A stretch of 64,000 bases of DNA, taken from Cytophagaceae bacterium. Its GTDB lineage: Bacteria; Bacteroidota; Bacteroidia; Cytophagales; Cyclobacteriaceae. The notes under the pieces are model-generated. The model did no database searches and was not told the origin of the DNA. It saw nothing but the letters and a program-made list of their open reading frames with translations. The stretch is from positions 1,895,234 to 1,959,233 of the forward strand of contig CP030886.1 in the NCBI GenBank assembly GCA_006969745.1. The letters run 5' to 3'. Positions 55,708-64,000 of the stretch are shown in pieces. How positions within the stretch are numbered: position 1 is the first letter of the stretch; each line of letters begins with the position of its first letter. The position numbers and the translations under genes were made by a program.

Positions 55708-56604
55708 ATGAAATTCAATCAACTTAAACTAGTCTCTCTGGCACTTTCAGCAGCTGTGCTTGTATCTTCTTGCGGTGGCGGAAGTCAGGAGAAATCTTCA
55801 GATGCTTCCTCAGAGTTTGACGCAGCAAAAGAGCAGGTAGCAGCAGACGTTTCCAAAGTCCTGAAAGACTTACCTCCTCCATCAGAGGTTCCATACTTGC
55901 TGATGAGTGCTGGTGCAGAATTTGACCCGACAATTATCAATTCGCTTGATAATATGGAATCATATCAGACAAGTGAATCTAAAGCCGCCCTAAACCTCGG
56001 TGTATACGCTACAGACATTGGATATCTTACCTCCTACGAAAAGTCTGAGTTAGCACTTGATTACATGGGAGAGTGTCAAAAGCTTGCAGCTCCAGTTGGT
56101 GTTTCCGGTGCTATCGACTATGGAATGATTGCACGTTTTGAGGCAAATATGGAAAACCGAGATTCATTATCAAGTATTATCAACGAAGTAATGCAAAAAT
56201 CCGGTGAGCGATTAAGTGAACTTGATGAGCTAAACAGCGCAGCTTTGCTATTAGCCGGAAGCTGGATTGAAGGTGTATACATATCTTCAACCATCGTAAA
56301 TACTTATCCTGATGATCTTCCGGAAGAATCCAGAACTTTGATTCTTGAGCCTTTGGTGAAAATCGTAATTGATCAGAAAGTATCATTGAATGATCTGCTG
56401 CAGGTGATGAATGATGTGCCTGAGTCTGCTGAAGTCAATAGCATGATCGAGGAATTACAAAAAGTAAAGGCTATCTACGACGGTGAACTTGCTGAAGTAG
56501 AACAGCAAATTGCAGAAAATACCGGAGACTTTGTTTTAACACCAAGCACACTGAATAACCTGTCTGCTGAAGTGTCCAGGATCAGAGCCTCCATCATTGA
56601 GTAA
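55708..56604 (+). CDS. Lipoprotein of unknown function
   Basis: This 298-residue protein has a lipoprotein signal (VSSCGGG, C22) followed by a Ser-rich spacer and a mainly helical soluble domain without cysteines. Segments such as GVYATDIGYLTSYEKSELALDYM and SIINEVMQKSGERL recall helical-bundle proteins. I recognise no family. It ends at a terminator. Confidence 0.78.
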   Translation: MKFNQLKLVSLALSAAVLVSSCGGGSQEKSSDASSEFDAAKEQVAADVSKVLKDLPPPSEVPYLLMSAGAEFDPTIINSLDNMESYQTSESKAALNLGVYATDIGYLTSYEKSELALDYMGECQKLAAPVGVSGAIDYGMIARFEANMENRDSLSSIINEVMQKSGERLSELDELNSAALLLAGSWIEGVYISSTIVNTYPDDLPEESRTLILEPLVKIVIDQKVSLNDLLQVMNDVPESAEVNSMIEELQKVKAIYDGELAEVEQQIAENTGDFVLTPSTLNNLSAEVSRIRASIIE

Positions 56605-56627
56605 TTTAAAAATCTCAAACCTAACCT

Positions 56628-56660
56628 AGCCGTCATTGCCTCGCTCTGACGGCTTTTTTA
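56628..56660 (+). terminator. Terminator after the lipoprotein gene
   Basis: A 7-bp stem (AGCCGTC/GACGGCT) with a 13-base loop is followed by seven T. It precedes the ABC fusion gene's promoter directly. Confidence 0.85.
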
Positions 56661-56690
56661 TTTGTAGGTCAGGCGAATAAACTAACTTTA
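56661..56690 (+). promoter_or_regulatory. Promoter of the TerB-ABC fusion gene
   Basis: TTTG (56661-56664) and TAACTTTA (56683-56690) are separated by 18 bases. This matches Bacteroidota -33 and -7 boxes with one mismatch in the last base. It lies 31 bases before the ATG and right after a terminator, where a promoter is needed. Confidence 0.6.
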
Positions 56691-56721
56691 GCCACCAAAC
56701 TAACCTAACCAAAAACTCCAC

Positions 56722-59712
56722 ATGAGTGAAGAATTGCTGAAAGCTATCATACGCTTGCTTGTCATAGTGGCAAAAGAAGAAGGCGAAGTAGATGAAAGCG
56801 AAAAGGAGAGTGTTCGAGAATTCCTCTATGAGAACGTAAGTCGCGACGACACCAAGCATTACCTTAAGATTCTTGACGAATACCTAAAAGAGATTGATGC
56901 CAAGGATGACTATGGTCAGATTGACAACATCACTACTAATATCAACAATGAGCTAACTCAACCTCAAAAGCTGGTAGTAATGGTACGGCTCATGGAGCTG
57001 ATCATTGCAGATGAAAAAATCACTGAGAGAGAATCAGACCTGCTATATCGAATCGGCAAAAACTTCAAGTTCGAAGATGAGATCGTAGATGCCATTAAGC
57101 ATTTTGTGGTCAACAAAGATCCAAACGACTATTCAGAAATATACTCCGTTGTTGTATCGGGCGCAGATGAACCCGATCGTCCCCGACAGATTTTTCATGA
57201 TCAATTGAAAGGTCATCTGGCATTTTTCAAGCTACCTAAGATTGACACATGCTTCTTTAAGTACTATGGAGGTGATATTGTGAGCTTGAATGGGCTGATG
57301 ATCTCTCCAAACAAGATCAAGGTTTTTTCCACCGGAAGCTCGATTAAAGGAAAAAGAACTGAGCGACTCTACTACAGCGACGTAGTAGGTATTTTGAGAG
57401 ATGATGTCACAGAGAGCAATGTTTCATTTGTAGCTGAAAATATTTCTTACAAATTTGATAATGGAAATATCGGCCTTGTTGATGTAAACATTGCCGAATC
57501 TACCGGAAGGCTGGTGGCAATAATGGGAGGTAGCGGAGCTGGCAAGTCCACACTTTTCAATGTACTTAATGGTACCTCTAAGCCTTTTCAGGGATCTGTA
57601 AGAATTAACGGGATTGACATTTACCAAAACCCGAAAGAAGTCGAAGGCATCATTGGTAATGTTCCCCAGGATGATTTGCTCATAGAAGACCTCACTGTAT
57701 ACCAAAACCTCTACTATGCTGCCAAGCTTTGCTTTGACAATACTGAGAAATCGGTACTCAATGACCTGGTAAATCGCACGTTGGAATCTCTTGGCTTAAC
57801 TGAAGCAAAAGACTTAAAAGTTGGTAATCCACTTCAAAAAACAATAAGTGGTGGTCAAAGAAAACGATTGAATATCGGGTTAGAGTTGTTACGGGAGCCG
57901 TCTGTCCTTTTCGTAGACGAGCCAACAAGCGGGCTCTCTTCCAGAGATTCTGAAAACATCATGGATCTGCTCAAAGAACTTTCTTTGAGGGGTAAGATGG
58001 TCTTTGTGGTAATTCATCAGCCCTCCTCCGAAATTTTCAAGATGTTTGATAAGCTACTGATATTGGATACCGGTGGACATCAGATATACTATGGCAATCC
58101 GGTGAAGGCAGTAACCTATTTTAAAAACATGGTGGAGATGATCGATAAAGATCAGAGCGCCTGTATAGAGTGTGGTAATGTGAATCCTGAACAGATTTTC
58201 AATATCATAGAGATGAAAGTGGTGGATGAATATGGCAGGTTTACAAACAAAAGAAAGTACTCCCCTGAACAATGGCATGAGCAATTCGCCAATAATATTG
58301 AAATTGAGGAAGTAGAGGAGGACACCACTAAACCTGAAAAGTCACTAGATCTACCAAATAAGCTTAAGCAGGCAAAAATTTTTCTGCAAAGGGATGTGCT
58401 TGCTAAGATCAGTAATCGACAGTATGTGCTTATCAACCTGCTTGAAGCTCCTGCACTGGCTTTGCTACTGGCTCTTATCACCAAATATTCTCCAGACGGA
58501 GCCTCATACACATTCTACAAGAATGAAAATATTCCCGTATTCTTTTTCATGAGTATTATAGTAGCCCTTTTTATGGGACTTACTGTAAGCGCAGAGGAGA
58601 TTATAAAGGACCGGAAAATTCTCAAGAGAGAAGCTTTCTTACATCTTAGCAAATTGAGTTATCTCTCTTCCAAGACGCTTATCCTGTTTTGCCTTTCTGC
58701 TGTTCAAACACTGCTTTTTGTTATCGTTGGGTCATTGATTTTAGATATCCAGGGCATGACCATATGGTATTGGATCATCCTATTCTCGGTCTCCTGTTTT
58801 GCAAATATTTTAGGTTTGAACATTTCTGCCGGATTCAACTCCGTAATTACTGTTTACATCCTCATCCCATTACTGATAATTCCGCAACTTATTTTAAGTG
58901 GTGTAGTTGTTGATTTTGACAAGCTGAATTCCTCTTTCGCAAATCAGGAAAAAGTGCCATTCATCGGAGAGATGATGGCGTCCCGCTGGGCCTATGAAGC
59001 ACTTGCTGTGACCCAGTTTAGAGACAACCCGTCCAATAAAGATCTTTTTCCATTAGATCGTGAAGTAGGTATTAATACATATAAGTCGGTCTATTATACG
59101 AAGTACCTTCAGGAGCACCTCGATTATTGCTATGAAAATAAAGATTTCAAAGGGCGAGCTGCTCATTTGGACCTCATTAGAACTGAAGTCAAAAAGCAAT
59201 TGAGCATTTTCGGTGAAGACAAGTTGCCTGTAGTAGATCAAATTACAAACGAAGGGTTATCAAAACAGGTATATAATGAAACCGCCGATTTTCTTGCAGC
59301 AATTAGGTCCGTTTATAATTCCAGGAGGAAAAAAGCAAAGGATGAGCTGGATGCTAAAATTGCAGAAAGAACGAAAACACCTGAACTAGAAGCAGAATAC
59401 TTAAAGTCACGAAATCGCTACGAAAATGAGCGTATCAGCATAATGTTGAAAAATATCTCAACTAAAAGGCGAATCGTTACATCAGGTGATGAGCTTGTGC
59501 AAAAGATATATCCTATTTACGCAAAGAATGAGTTCCCTGATAGCCCACTGGATTTCAGAACTAATTTTTACTATCCTGAAAAGCATTTTGCAGGCATGTA
59601 TGTCGACACCAAGCTTTTCAATCTAATCATCATTTGGCTGATGACTTTTATGTTGTTTATCGCCGTGTACTATGATTGGTTGAGGAAAATAATTAGAAGC
59701 GGTCGCTTCTAA
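56722..59712 (+). CDS. TerB-like domain fused to an ABCG-type half-transporter
   Basis: The 996-residue protein begins with a helical, acidic TerB-like domain (about 1-140), then a linker domain (about 150-240), an ABC ATPase with Walker [10 protein letters not shown] (269-277), signature SGGQRKRLN and Walker [11 protein letters not shown], a Cys-containing connector, and an ABC2 membrane domain with about six helices (about 570-996). Between the fifth and last helix lies an unusually long soluble segment (about 750-960) with a charged coiled-coil stretch. A half-transporter should act as a dimer. The substrate is unknown. The gene ends 4 bases into the convergent lipA. Confidence 0.88.
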   Translation: MSEELLKAIIRLLVIVAKEEGEVDESEKESVREFLYENVSRDDTKHYLKILDEYLKEIDAKDDYGQIDNITTNINNELTQPQKLVVMVRLMELIIADEKITERESDLLYRIGKNFKFEDEIVDAIKHFVVNKDPNDYSEIYSVVVSGADEPDRPRQIFHDQLKGHLAFFKLPKIDTCFFKYYGGDIVSLNGLMISPNKIKVFSTGSSIKGKRTERLYYSDVVGILRDDVTESNVSFVAENISYKFDNGNIGLVDVNIAESTGRLVAIMGGSGAGKSTLFNVLNGTSKPFQGSVRINGIDIYQNPKEVEGIIGNVPQDDLLIEDLTVYQNLYYAAKLCFDNTEKSVLNDLVNRTLESLGLTEAKDLKVGNPLQKTISGGQRKRLNIGLELLREPSVLFVDEPTSGLSSRDSENIMDLLKELSLRGKMVFVVIHQPSSEIFKMFDKLLILDTGGHQIYYGNPVKAVTYFKNMVEMIDKDQSACIECGNVNPEQIFNIIEMKVVDEYGRFTNKRKYSPEQWHEQFANNIEIEEVEEDTTKPEKSLDLPNKLKQAKIFLQRDVLAKISNRQYVLINLLEAPALALLLALITKYSPDGASYTFYKNENIPVFFFMSIIVALFMGLTVSAEEIIKDRKILKREAFLHLSKLSYLSSKTLILFCLSAVQTLLFVIVGSLILDIQGMTIWYWIILFSVSCFANILGLNISAGFNSVITVYILIPLLIIPQLILSGVVVDFDKLNSSFANQEKVPFIGEMMASRWAYEALAVTQFRDNPSNKDLFPLDREVGINTYKSVYYTKYLQEHLDYCYENKDFKGRAAHLDLIRTEVKKQLSIFGEDKLPVVDQITNEGLSKQVYNETADFLAAIRSVYNSRRKKAKDELDAKIAERTKTPELEAEYLKSRNRYENERISIMLKNISTKRRIVTSGDELVQKIYPIYAKNEFPDSPLDFRTNFYYPEKHFAGMYVDTKLFNLIIIWLMTFMLFIAVYYDWLRKIIRSGRF

Positions 59713-60590
59713 ATCGGCACATTCACATGCCTTTCCGCATGATAGGATGAACGTACCAAGGGTCCTGACTCGACATATTTAAGTCCACGTTTCAAACCTT
59801 CTTCCCGAAAGTGATCAAACTTGTCTGGATGAACGAATTCGGCAACTTCAATATGTCTTTTGGTGGGCTGCAAGTATTGTCCTAAAGTAAGGATATGTAA
59901 CCCATGTTCAACAAGGTCATCCATGGCTTTATATACTTCTTCATCTGTCTCGCCCAATCCAAGCATGATTCCCGATTTAGTTCGTTTGCCAGCTTCATTG
60001 GTGAGCTTTATCTGCTCAAGACTTCTGTTGTACTTTGCCTGTGGACGAACTCTCCGATATAGTCCCTCTACAGTCTCCATGTTGTGAGATACAACCTCTT
60101 GACCACCTTCTATCATTCGATAAAGCGCTTCCCAATTCCCTTTTACATCGGGAATCAAGGTCTCAATGGTTGTCTCAGGGGAGAGTTTCTTGGTTTCCAC
60201 TACAGTCTGATACCAAATCTCGGCGCCTCTGTCTTTCAACTCGTCTCGGTTTACAGAAGTAAGCACTGCATGCTTTACTCCCATAAGCTTGATTGCTTCA
60301 GCTACTCGCTTTGGCTCTTCAGTATCGTATTCGGGTGGTCTTCCTGTTGCCACTGCACAAAACGTACAACTTCGCGTACAAACATTGCCCAAGATCATAA
60401 ATGTTGCGGTACCCTCACCCCAGCACTCACCCATATTAGGGCAATTGCCACTTTCACAGATAGTATGCAGTTTGTGCTGGTCTACCAGCTTCCTTACTTT
60501 GGCATAGTTCTCACCAACAGGGAGTTTCACTCTAAGCCAATTAGGTTTCTTTTTTCGCTCCGGCTTATCAACAACTGGTAAATCAATCAT
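59709..60590 (-). CDS. lipA: Lipoyl synthase
   Basis: This 293-residue radical-SAM enzyme inserts two sulfurs into protein-bound octanoate. Both 4Fe-4S sites are visible: [12 protein letters not shown] (C45, C50, C56) and CTRSCTFC (C71, C75, C78), plus the C-terminal VRSSYHAE serine motif. The length is normal. It serves lipoate-dependent complexes such as PDH, whose E1 alpha gene is in this window. Confidence 0.97.
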   Translation of the reverse strand: MIDLPVVDKPERKKKPNWLRVKLPVGENYAKVRKLVDQHKLHTICESGNCPNMGECWGEGTATFMILGNVCTRSCTFCAVATGRPPEYDTEEPKRVAEAIKLMGVKHAVLTSVNRDELKDRGAEIWYQTVVETKKLSPETTIETLIPDVKGNWEALYRMIEGGQEVVSHNMETVEGLYRRVRPQAKYNRSLEQIKLTNEAGKRTKSGIMLGLGETDEEVYKAMDDLVEHGLHILTLGQYLQPTKRHIEVAEFVHPDKFDHFREEGLKRGLKYVESGPLVRSSYHAERHVNVPI

Positions 60591-60613
60591 ACGCTTTGAT
60601 AGAGATATATGTG

Positions 60614-60621
60614 CAAATCTA
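60614..60621 (-). promoter_or_regulatory. -7 promoter motif TAGATTTG before lipA
   Basis: This is an exact minus-strand TAnnTTTG match ending 23 bases before the lipA start, in the 54-base gap after the envelope-protein gene. No -33 box is clear. Confidence 0.35.
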
Positions 60622-60644
60622 ATTCAGGAAAGATAGATTCCCGC

Positions 60645-61352
60645 TTATTTTCGGGATCCCCAGAATAGTGTGAAGAAAACAGAAGAATATACAGATTTGT
60701 TCGGCTGAGTAGGAACAAGCACAATTTCTTCACTAAATGCTTCTGCCATAACACCTACTTCTACTCCAGCAACGTTTCTACGATACGTTCCGAATTCAAA
60801 TAGCAAAGACCCTTTAACGTGTAGCCCGGGCACAAAATCAGCATCACCTAAACCTTGGAATAGCTTGCCTGGTCCGGCAATATTTTGCGGAGAGGGAAAA
60901 TTGACAACAGTAAATGGTTCGTATTGCTGGTCTGCACCAAGAACATAGTATGGCGTAACTAAACCAAAAGTAGGACCTCCGGCTGCTGCAAGGCTAATTT
61001 GGACGCCTTGCTGATTGGCTTTTTTATACATCAGCTTCTCCAATCCATAGTTGGTTCGAATAGCATATAGGTAGTTAGATTTACCGTAAATAAAGCCGGC
61101 GCCACTTAATCCAATATATCTGGCTTCACTCGGATGTTTAACGTTGGATAATTCCAATCCAAACGTCTGGTAAATGTCATCTCCTTTTTTTCTACTGTGT
61201 CTCAGCACGAGCCCCCCAATTAAGCCCCCATTGGTATTCTTGTTTATTCCCCAAATCCACTCAGAAGTATATTCAAATTCATCGCCTTCAAACAGCTGCG
61301 CAGAAGCCAAGGCGGGTAGAATAAATAATATAAGTAATTGGAGCTTTTTCAT
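60645..61352 (-). CDS. Putative outer-membrane beta-barrel protein
   Basis: This 235-residue protein has a signal peptide (MKKLQLLILFILPALASAQ) and a strand-rich body with alternating aromatic and Gly residues (GLSGAGFIYGKSNYLYAI; VEVGVMAEAF), ending VFFTLFWGSRK. I know similar uncharacterised proteins from Bacteroidota genomes but can name no function. An exact -7 promoter motif lies in the 36-base gap upstream. Confidence 0.75.
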   Translation of the reverse strand: MKKLQLLILFILPALASAQLFEGDEFEYTSEWIWGINKNTNGGLIGGLVLRHSRKKGDDIYQTFGLELSNVKHPSEARYIGLSGAGFIYGKSNYLYAIRTNYGLEKLMYKKANQQGVQISLAAAGGPTFGLVTPYYVLGADQQYEPFTVVNFPSPQNIAGPGKLFQGLGDADFVPGLHVKGSLLFEFGTYRRNVAGVEVGVMAEAFSEEIVLVPTQPNKSVYSSVFFTLFWGSRK

Positions 61353-61368
61353 GTCTGCTAATCCATAA

Positions 61369-61376
61369 CAAAAATA
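61369..61376 (-). promoter_or_regulatory. -7 promoter motif TATTTTTG before the barrel gene
   Basis: This is an exact minus-strand TAnnTTTG match ending 16 bases before the start codon, between the YtxJ-like gene and the barrel gene. Confidence 0.35.
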
Positions 61377-61388
61377 ATGCGCTATTCC

Positions 61389-61766
61389 CTATAGTTTTTT
61401 GGACTCAGTGTTCAATTCATCATAGCATATACCCATGTGTGAGGTATCAAATACTGCTTTCCCATTTCTTATGAGTATGGCTTGGGGCGATTCATGCCTT
61501 ACACCATACCGTGAAGCCACTTCATTAGAAATGTCTCGATGGGAGATTAAATCTAAGTAATAAGGCTCGAACGATGCATTTTCATCGTATGACCTTTCAA
61601 AACGACCTAGAGCCATGGCACTGATTGAACACCTGGTGCTATGCTTAAATAATAATACTGGTCGTTCCTTTGAGCTGTTGTCAACTTCTTCCAGCTGAGA
61701 TAAATCCTCAAGATTTTTCCATGGAAGAGATACTTTGTCTTTTGATGAAAATAGTTTGCCAAGCAT
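61389..61766 (-). CDS. YtxJ-like bacillithiol-system redox protein
   Basis: This 125-residue thioredoxin-fold protein has the YtxJ-type monothiol motif HSTRCSISAMAL (C46) in place of CxxC and the cis-Pro loop RHESPQAILI. YtxJ proteins are proposed to be bacilliredoxin-like partners of bacillithiol. bshC, elsewhere in this window, supports a bacillithiol-using cell. It lies 10 bases after the repeat-protein gene on the same strand. Confidence 0.9.
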   Translation of the reverse strand: MLGKLFSSKDKVSLPWKNLEDLSQLEEVDNSSKERPVLLFKHSTRCSISAMALGRFERSYDENASFEPYYLDLISHRDISNEVASRYGVRHESPQAILIRNGKAVFDTSHMGICYDELNTESKKL

Positions 61767-61776
61767 AGTGGGTTAA

Positions 61777-63036
61777 TCAATTATTCCAAATTACACGTTC
61801 CTTCTTATCGAACTTCGGTTCTTTCACTCGTTCATTAACACCATTTGAGTTTTGCTTGTTCCCGTTTATTCTTGTCCAAAAGACATTCCATTTTCTTAGC
61901 ATTTTTCGGACTTTCGGACTGCTAAATTTCATGGCCATGTGATAGTTACTGCTAGGATGCTGATCACCAATACGTCTATATCTTACTTTCATGTCACCTT
62001 CCCATAAAGAAGATTCCTGAAAATATTTTGACTCACCCCATTCTTTGGAATTTCCAAAAAACCGGATTTTGGTACCGGTATATCTCGGCCTTACTTTAAA
62101 ATCAACGCCTCTAAAGGGTGATCCCGCAGAATATCGAGGTTTTACATTATAGTCTTTTCCTCTAAACGGCATGCCTTGCGAATATCTTGGATTGATTTTG
62201 TAATCCTTGCCACGGAAAGGCATTCCTTGAGAGTAACGTGGGGTAACCTTATAGTCTTTTCCTCTAAATGGCATTCCCTGTGAATAACGAGGAGTTATTC
62301 TATAATCTTTAGTTCTGAATGGCATTCCTTGAGAGTAGCGGGGAGTTATGCGATAATCTTTCCCTTTGAATGGCGACCCCTGTGAGTAACGGATGTTTAC
62401 TTTATAGTCTCTCCCTCTGAAAGGATTGGAGGGGGAATAGCGAGGTGTCACCTTATAATCTCTTCCTTTGAATGGGCTTCCTTGTGAGTAACGGATGTTC
62501 ACCTTGTAGTCACTCCCTCTAAACGGATTTGAAGGTGAGTATCGTGGCCTCACCTTATAGTCACTTCCTCTAAATGGGTTGCCTCCGGAATATCGAGGTG
62601 ACGCTTTATACTTGCTTCCTCTGAAAGGATTACCATATGAGTAACGTGGCGTTACCTTGTAATCGCTTCCTCTAAATGGATTGCCTCCGGAATATCGTGG
62701 AGAATATTTTCTGGTTTTGAAACTGGCAACTCCGCCTGAGGACCTTGGCCTTAAAGAATAGCGTTTTTGTCTTTCTCGTACCGGAGAATAGCGTGGCGAG
62801 GTTGATCCTGACAATCTAAAAGGTGAAGAGGCACTCGAGTACCGTGGTGAGGTTCTTTTTCCCGAACCGGGAATCCCCGAGCTTTGGCCGGGCTTTTTTT
62901 TGCTTCGAAAAAAAAGAAATCCCTTGCGCTCAACTTTCTTGGTTTTTAGTCGGCTATCATTATCCTCGAGCAACTGCGCTTCTGAAGAATAGACCGCCGC
63001 TCCAAATAGAATTGATATGATAAGAATTCGTTTCAT
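61777..63036 (-). CDS. Secreted basic protein with twelve 17-residue RYS/PFRG repeats
   Basis: From the ATG at 63036 the 419-residue product has a signal peptide (MKRILIISILFGAAVYSSEAQ); an in-frame ATG 18 bases upstream adds a Cys-containing leader. A basic Ser/Arg/Pro-rich part (about 40-110) contains degenerate SPRYS units, then comes an array of twelve 17-residue units (consensus PRYSQGxPFRGKDYKVT) and a non-repetitive basic C-domain (Trp/Arg-rich). It is very rich in Arg, Lys and Tyr and lacks a sorting tail. The function is unknown; binding of acidic glycans, LPS or DNA is a guess. Confidence 0.85.
   Translation of the reverse strand: MKRILIISILFGAAVYSSEAQLLEDNDSRLKTKKVERKGFLFFRSKKKPGQSSGIPGSGKRTSPRYSSASSPFRLSGSTSPRYSPVRERQKRYSLRPRSSGGVASFKTRKYSPRYSGGNPFRGSDYKVTPRYSYGNPFRGSKYKASPRYSGGNPFRGSDYKVRPRYSPSNPFRGSDYKVNIRYSQGSPFKGRDYKVTPRYSPSNPFRGRDYKVNIRYSQGSPFKGKDYRITPRYSQGMPFRTKDYRITPRYSQGMPFRGKDYKVTPRYSQGMPFRGKDYKINPRYSQGMPFRGKDYNVKPRYSAGSPFRGVDFKVRPRYTGTKIRFFGNSKEWGESKYFQESSLWEGDMKVRYRRIGDQHPSSNYHMAMKFSSPKVRKMLRKWNVFWTRINGNKQNSNGVNERVKEPKFDKKERVIWNN
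62089..62700 (-). repeat. Twelve tandem 51-bp coding repeats
   Basis: Twelve consecutive 51-base units encode a 17-residue repeat (core RYS, PF[RK]G, DY[KR]). Neighbouring units alternate in type in the middle (PSNPFRG and QGSPFKG, units 4-7) and are nearly identical in units 8-11 (QGMPFR), which indicates recent duplication and conversion. All unit lengths are exact multiples of three, so the frame is kept. Confidence 0.95.
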
Positions 63037-63051
63037 GCACTCAATGCATTT

Positions 63052-63082
63052 CAAAGGTTGGCAATTTAGGTGATAAACTCAA
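63052..63082 (-). promoter_or_regulatory. Putative promoter of the repeat-protein gene
   Basis: On the minus strand TTG (63080-63082) and AACCTTTG (63052-63059) are 20 bases apart, one mismatch from the Bacteroidota -33/-7 pattern. The start codon lies 15 bases beyond. Confidence 0.35.
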
Positions 63083-63122
63083 TGTTTTGATGATTCCATT
63101 CCATTCCTAACCTCGATAAGCA

Positions 63123-63175
63123 TAAAAAGGAAACGCCTAATGCACTTAAAGATTTTCCAAGCGATTAGGCGTTTC
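63123..63175 (-). terminator. Terminator of the RNase E/G gene
   Basis: A perfect 12-bp stem (GAAACGCCTAAT/ATTAGGCGTTTC) with a 22-base loop is followed on the minus strand by CTTTTTATG. It starts 21 bases after the stop codon. Confidence 0.8.
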
Positions 63176-63196
63176 TATAATTCTTGAGAGTCTGAG

Positions 63197-64000
63197 TTAT
63201 ATCTGGATTGGTTCTCCTTGAGCATTAAGCACCTCAAATTCTGTTAGTGCTTTTGAACTATCCTCCACCATGTTGACCCAGCGGAAGTATTTGAAAAACC
63301 ATTTTACTCTTCGTGAAAAAGTGCCCGCAGTAAAATAAGTATACAAGTATGGGTGCAATGCTACAGTAATCTTTTTCTCGTTTTGTGATTCAAAAAAGTA
63401 CTTCACAGTATTCTCCACCTGATCTGCAACTTGAATGGATGCGGAAATCTTTCCTGTTCCACTGCAGGTGGGACAGACTTCTTTTGTCGTGATCGAGAGT
63501 TCCGGTCTTACTCGTTGTCGGGTGATTTCCATGAGACCAAATTTCGAAAGTGGCAGAATCGTATGCTTCGATCTATCATCTTTCATGGCCTCCTTCATCT
63601 TAGCGAAGAGCTTCTTCTTGTTCTCTATTTTTCGCATATCGATGAAATCGATCACTATGATTCCGCCCATATCTCTCAGCCTTAGCTGTCGGGCGATTTC
63701 CTCAGCGGCATCAAGGTTTACCTTAAGAGCAGTATCTTCCTGATTGTCTTCCTTATTGGATTTATTGCCACTATTTACGTCAATCACGTGCAGAGCTTCG
63801 GTATGCTCGATGATCAGGTAGCCTCCGTTGAGCATACTAACAGATTGACCAAATGAGGTCTTCATCTGCTTTTCTACTCCAGTTGCTTCAAAAATCTTTG
63901 CTTTACCACTGTATTGCTTCAGGATTTTTTCCTTGTCTGGAGCAATTCCTTTTACAAAAGTTTTGATCTCCTGATAGAGCTCTTTATCATCAACCATGAT
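63197..64000 (-). CDS. rng: Ribonuclease E/G family protein, 5' end outside the window
   Basis: About 267 C-terminal residues are visible and the frame stays open through the edge; the ATG at 63997 is probably internal, since RNase G proteins have about 500 residues. The catalytic domain carries the metal-site aspartates in VIDVNSGN and IVIDFIDM, and the zinc-link motif CPTCSGTGK that joins monomers. The C-terminal part resembles RNase G small-domain sequence. It processes rRNA and mRNA 5' ends. A terminator follows. Confidence 0.93.
   Translation of the reverse strand: MMVDDKELYQEIKTFVKGIAPDKEKILKQYSGKAKIFEATGVEKQMKTSFGQSVSMLNGGYLIIEHTEALHVIDVNSGNKSNKEDNQEDTALKVNLDAAEEIARQLRLRDMGGIIVIDFIDMRKIENKKKLFAKMKEAMKDDRSKHTILPLSKFGLMEITRQRVRPELSITTKEVCPTCSGTGKISASIQVADQVENTVKYFFESQNEKKITVALHPYLYTYFTAGTFSRRVKWFFKYFRWVNMVEDSSKALTEFEVLNAQGEPIQI

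Noticed and set aside
60084..60581. 165-codon open frame on the plus strand
   Set aside because: It is antisense to lipA, whose six cluster cysteines are intact.
62089..62700. Regular 51-base repeats as a possible CRISPR array
   Set aside because: Units are contiguous without spacers, keep the reading frame, and encode a 17-residue protein repeat.

Overview
The window looks like chromosomal DNA from a member of the Bacteroidota, most likely the order Cytophagales. The evidence is gene content and sequence style. There are OmpA/PD40 envelope proteins, DUF4783, DUF6048 and DUF6452 family proteins, BshC and a YtxJ-type protein (bacillithiol users), NADP-type GdhA, a recF-DUF721 pair and a complete mreBCD-pbp2-rodA cluster. 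Shine-Dalgarno sequences are mostly absent, and several genes carry the Bacteroidota -7 promoter motif TAnnTTTG just upstream. Base composition is moderately AT-rich and looks even throughout. I see no insertion sequence, prophage, CRISPR array, rRNA or tRNA. Apart from one frameshifted permease this reads as ordinary core chromosome. No stretch over 300 bases is empty: the longest candidate (25491-25842) holds a 57-codon ORF.

Layout. 1-8863: the tail of a giant beta-rich protein, an M20 dipeptidase, DsbD and an M23 peptidase. 8961-11750: two OmpA-domain envelope proteins and a strong terminator. 11762-16559: an aldehyde dehydrogenase, a small lipoprotein and an AsmA-like protein with a TolA-like tail. 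16582-21990 (minus): rodA, pbp2, mreD, mreC and mreB, the elongasome. 22079-25490: a TAXI-type membrane-anchored binding lipoprotein diverging from a CASTOR/POLLUX-like channel. 25487-31244: the small ORF, gdhA, a methyltransferase, PadR with its broken permease, and an Hsp20-like protein. 31449-37845: an envelope protein, a LiaF-like protein, a GNAT acetyltransferase, an S9 peptidase and a BlaI/M56 pair with two clear operators. 37896-42413 (minus): a LysE exporter, an ATP-grasp ligase, a DinB protein, RecX, a YcxB-like protein, NadC and DUF4783. 42510-50892: gpmI, a lipoprotein, ribH, a TPR protein, pdhA, recF, DUF721, DUF6048, DUF6452 and rimO. 50900-59712: bshC, a D-threonine-aldolase-like enzyme, a GH3 enzyme, a bestrophin, a lipoprotein and a TerB-ABCG fusion. 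59709-64000 (minus): lipA, an envelope protein, a YtxJ-like protein, a secreted 12 x 17-residue repeat protein and the end of an RNase E/G gene.

Themes. Much of the window serves the envelope: wall elongation (mre/rod), wall turnover (M23, GH3), outer-membrane anchoring (OmpA domains), lipid or outer-membrane traffic (AsmA) and thiol chemistry (DsbD). A second theme is low-molecular-weight thiol redox (BshC, the YtxJ-like protein, possibly the DinB protein). The least explained items are the DinB/ATP-grasp/LysE cassette, the basic RYS-repeat protein, the TerB-ABCG fusion, the TAXI/channel divergent pair and the giant beta-rich protein. None can be called a new system from sequence alone, but each is a concrete candidate.
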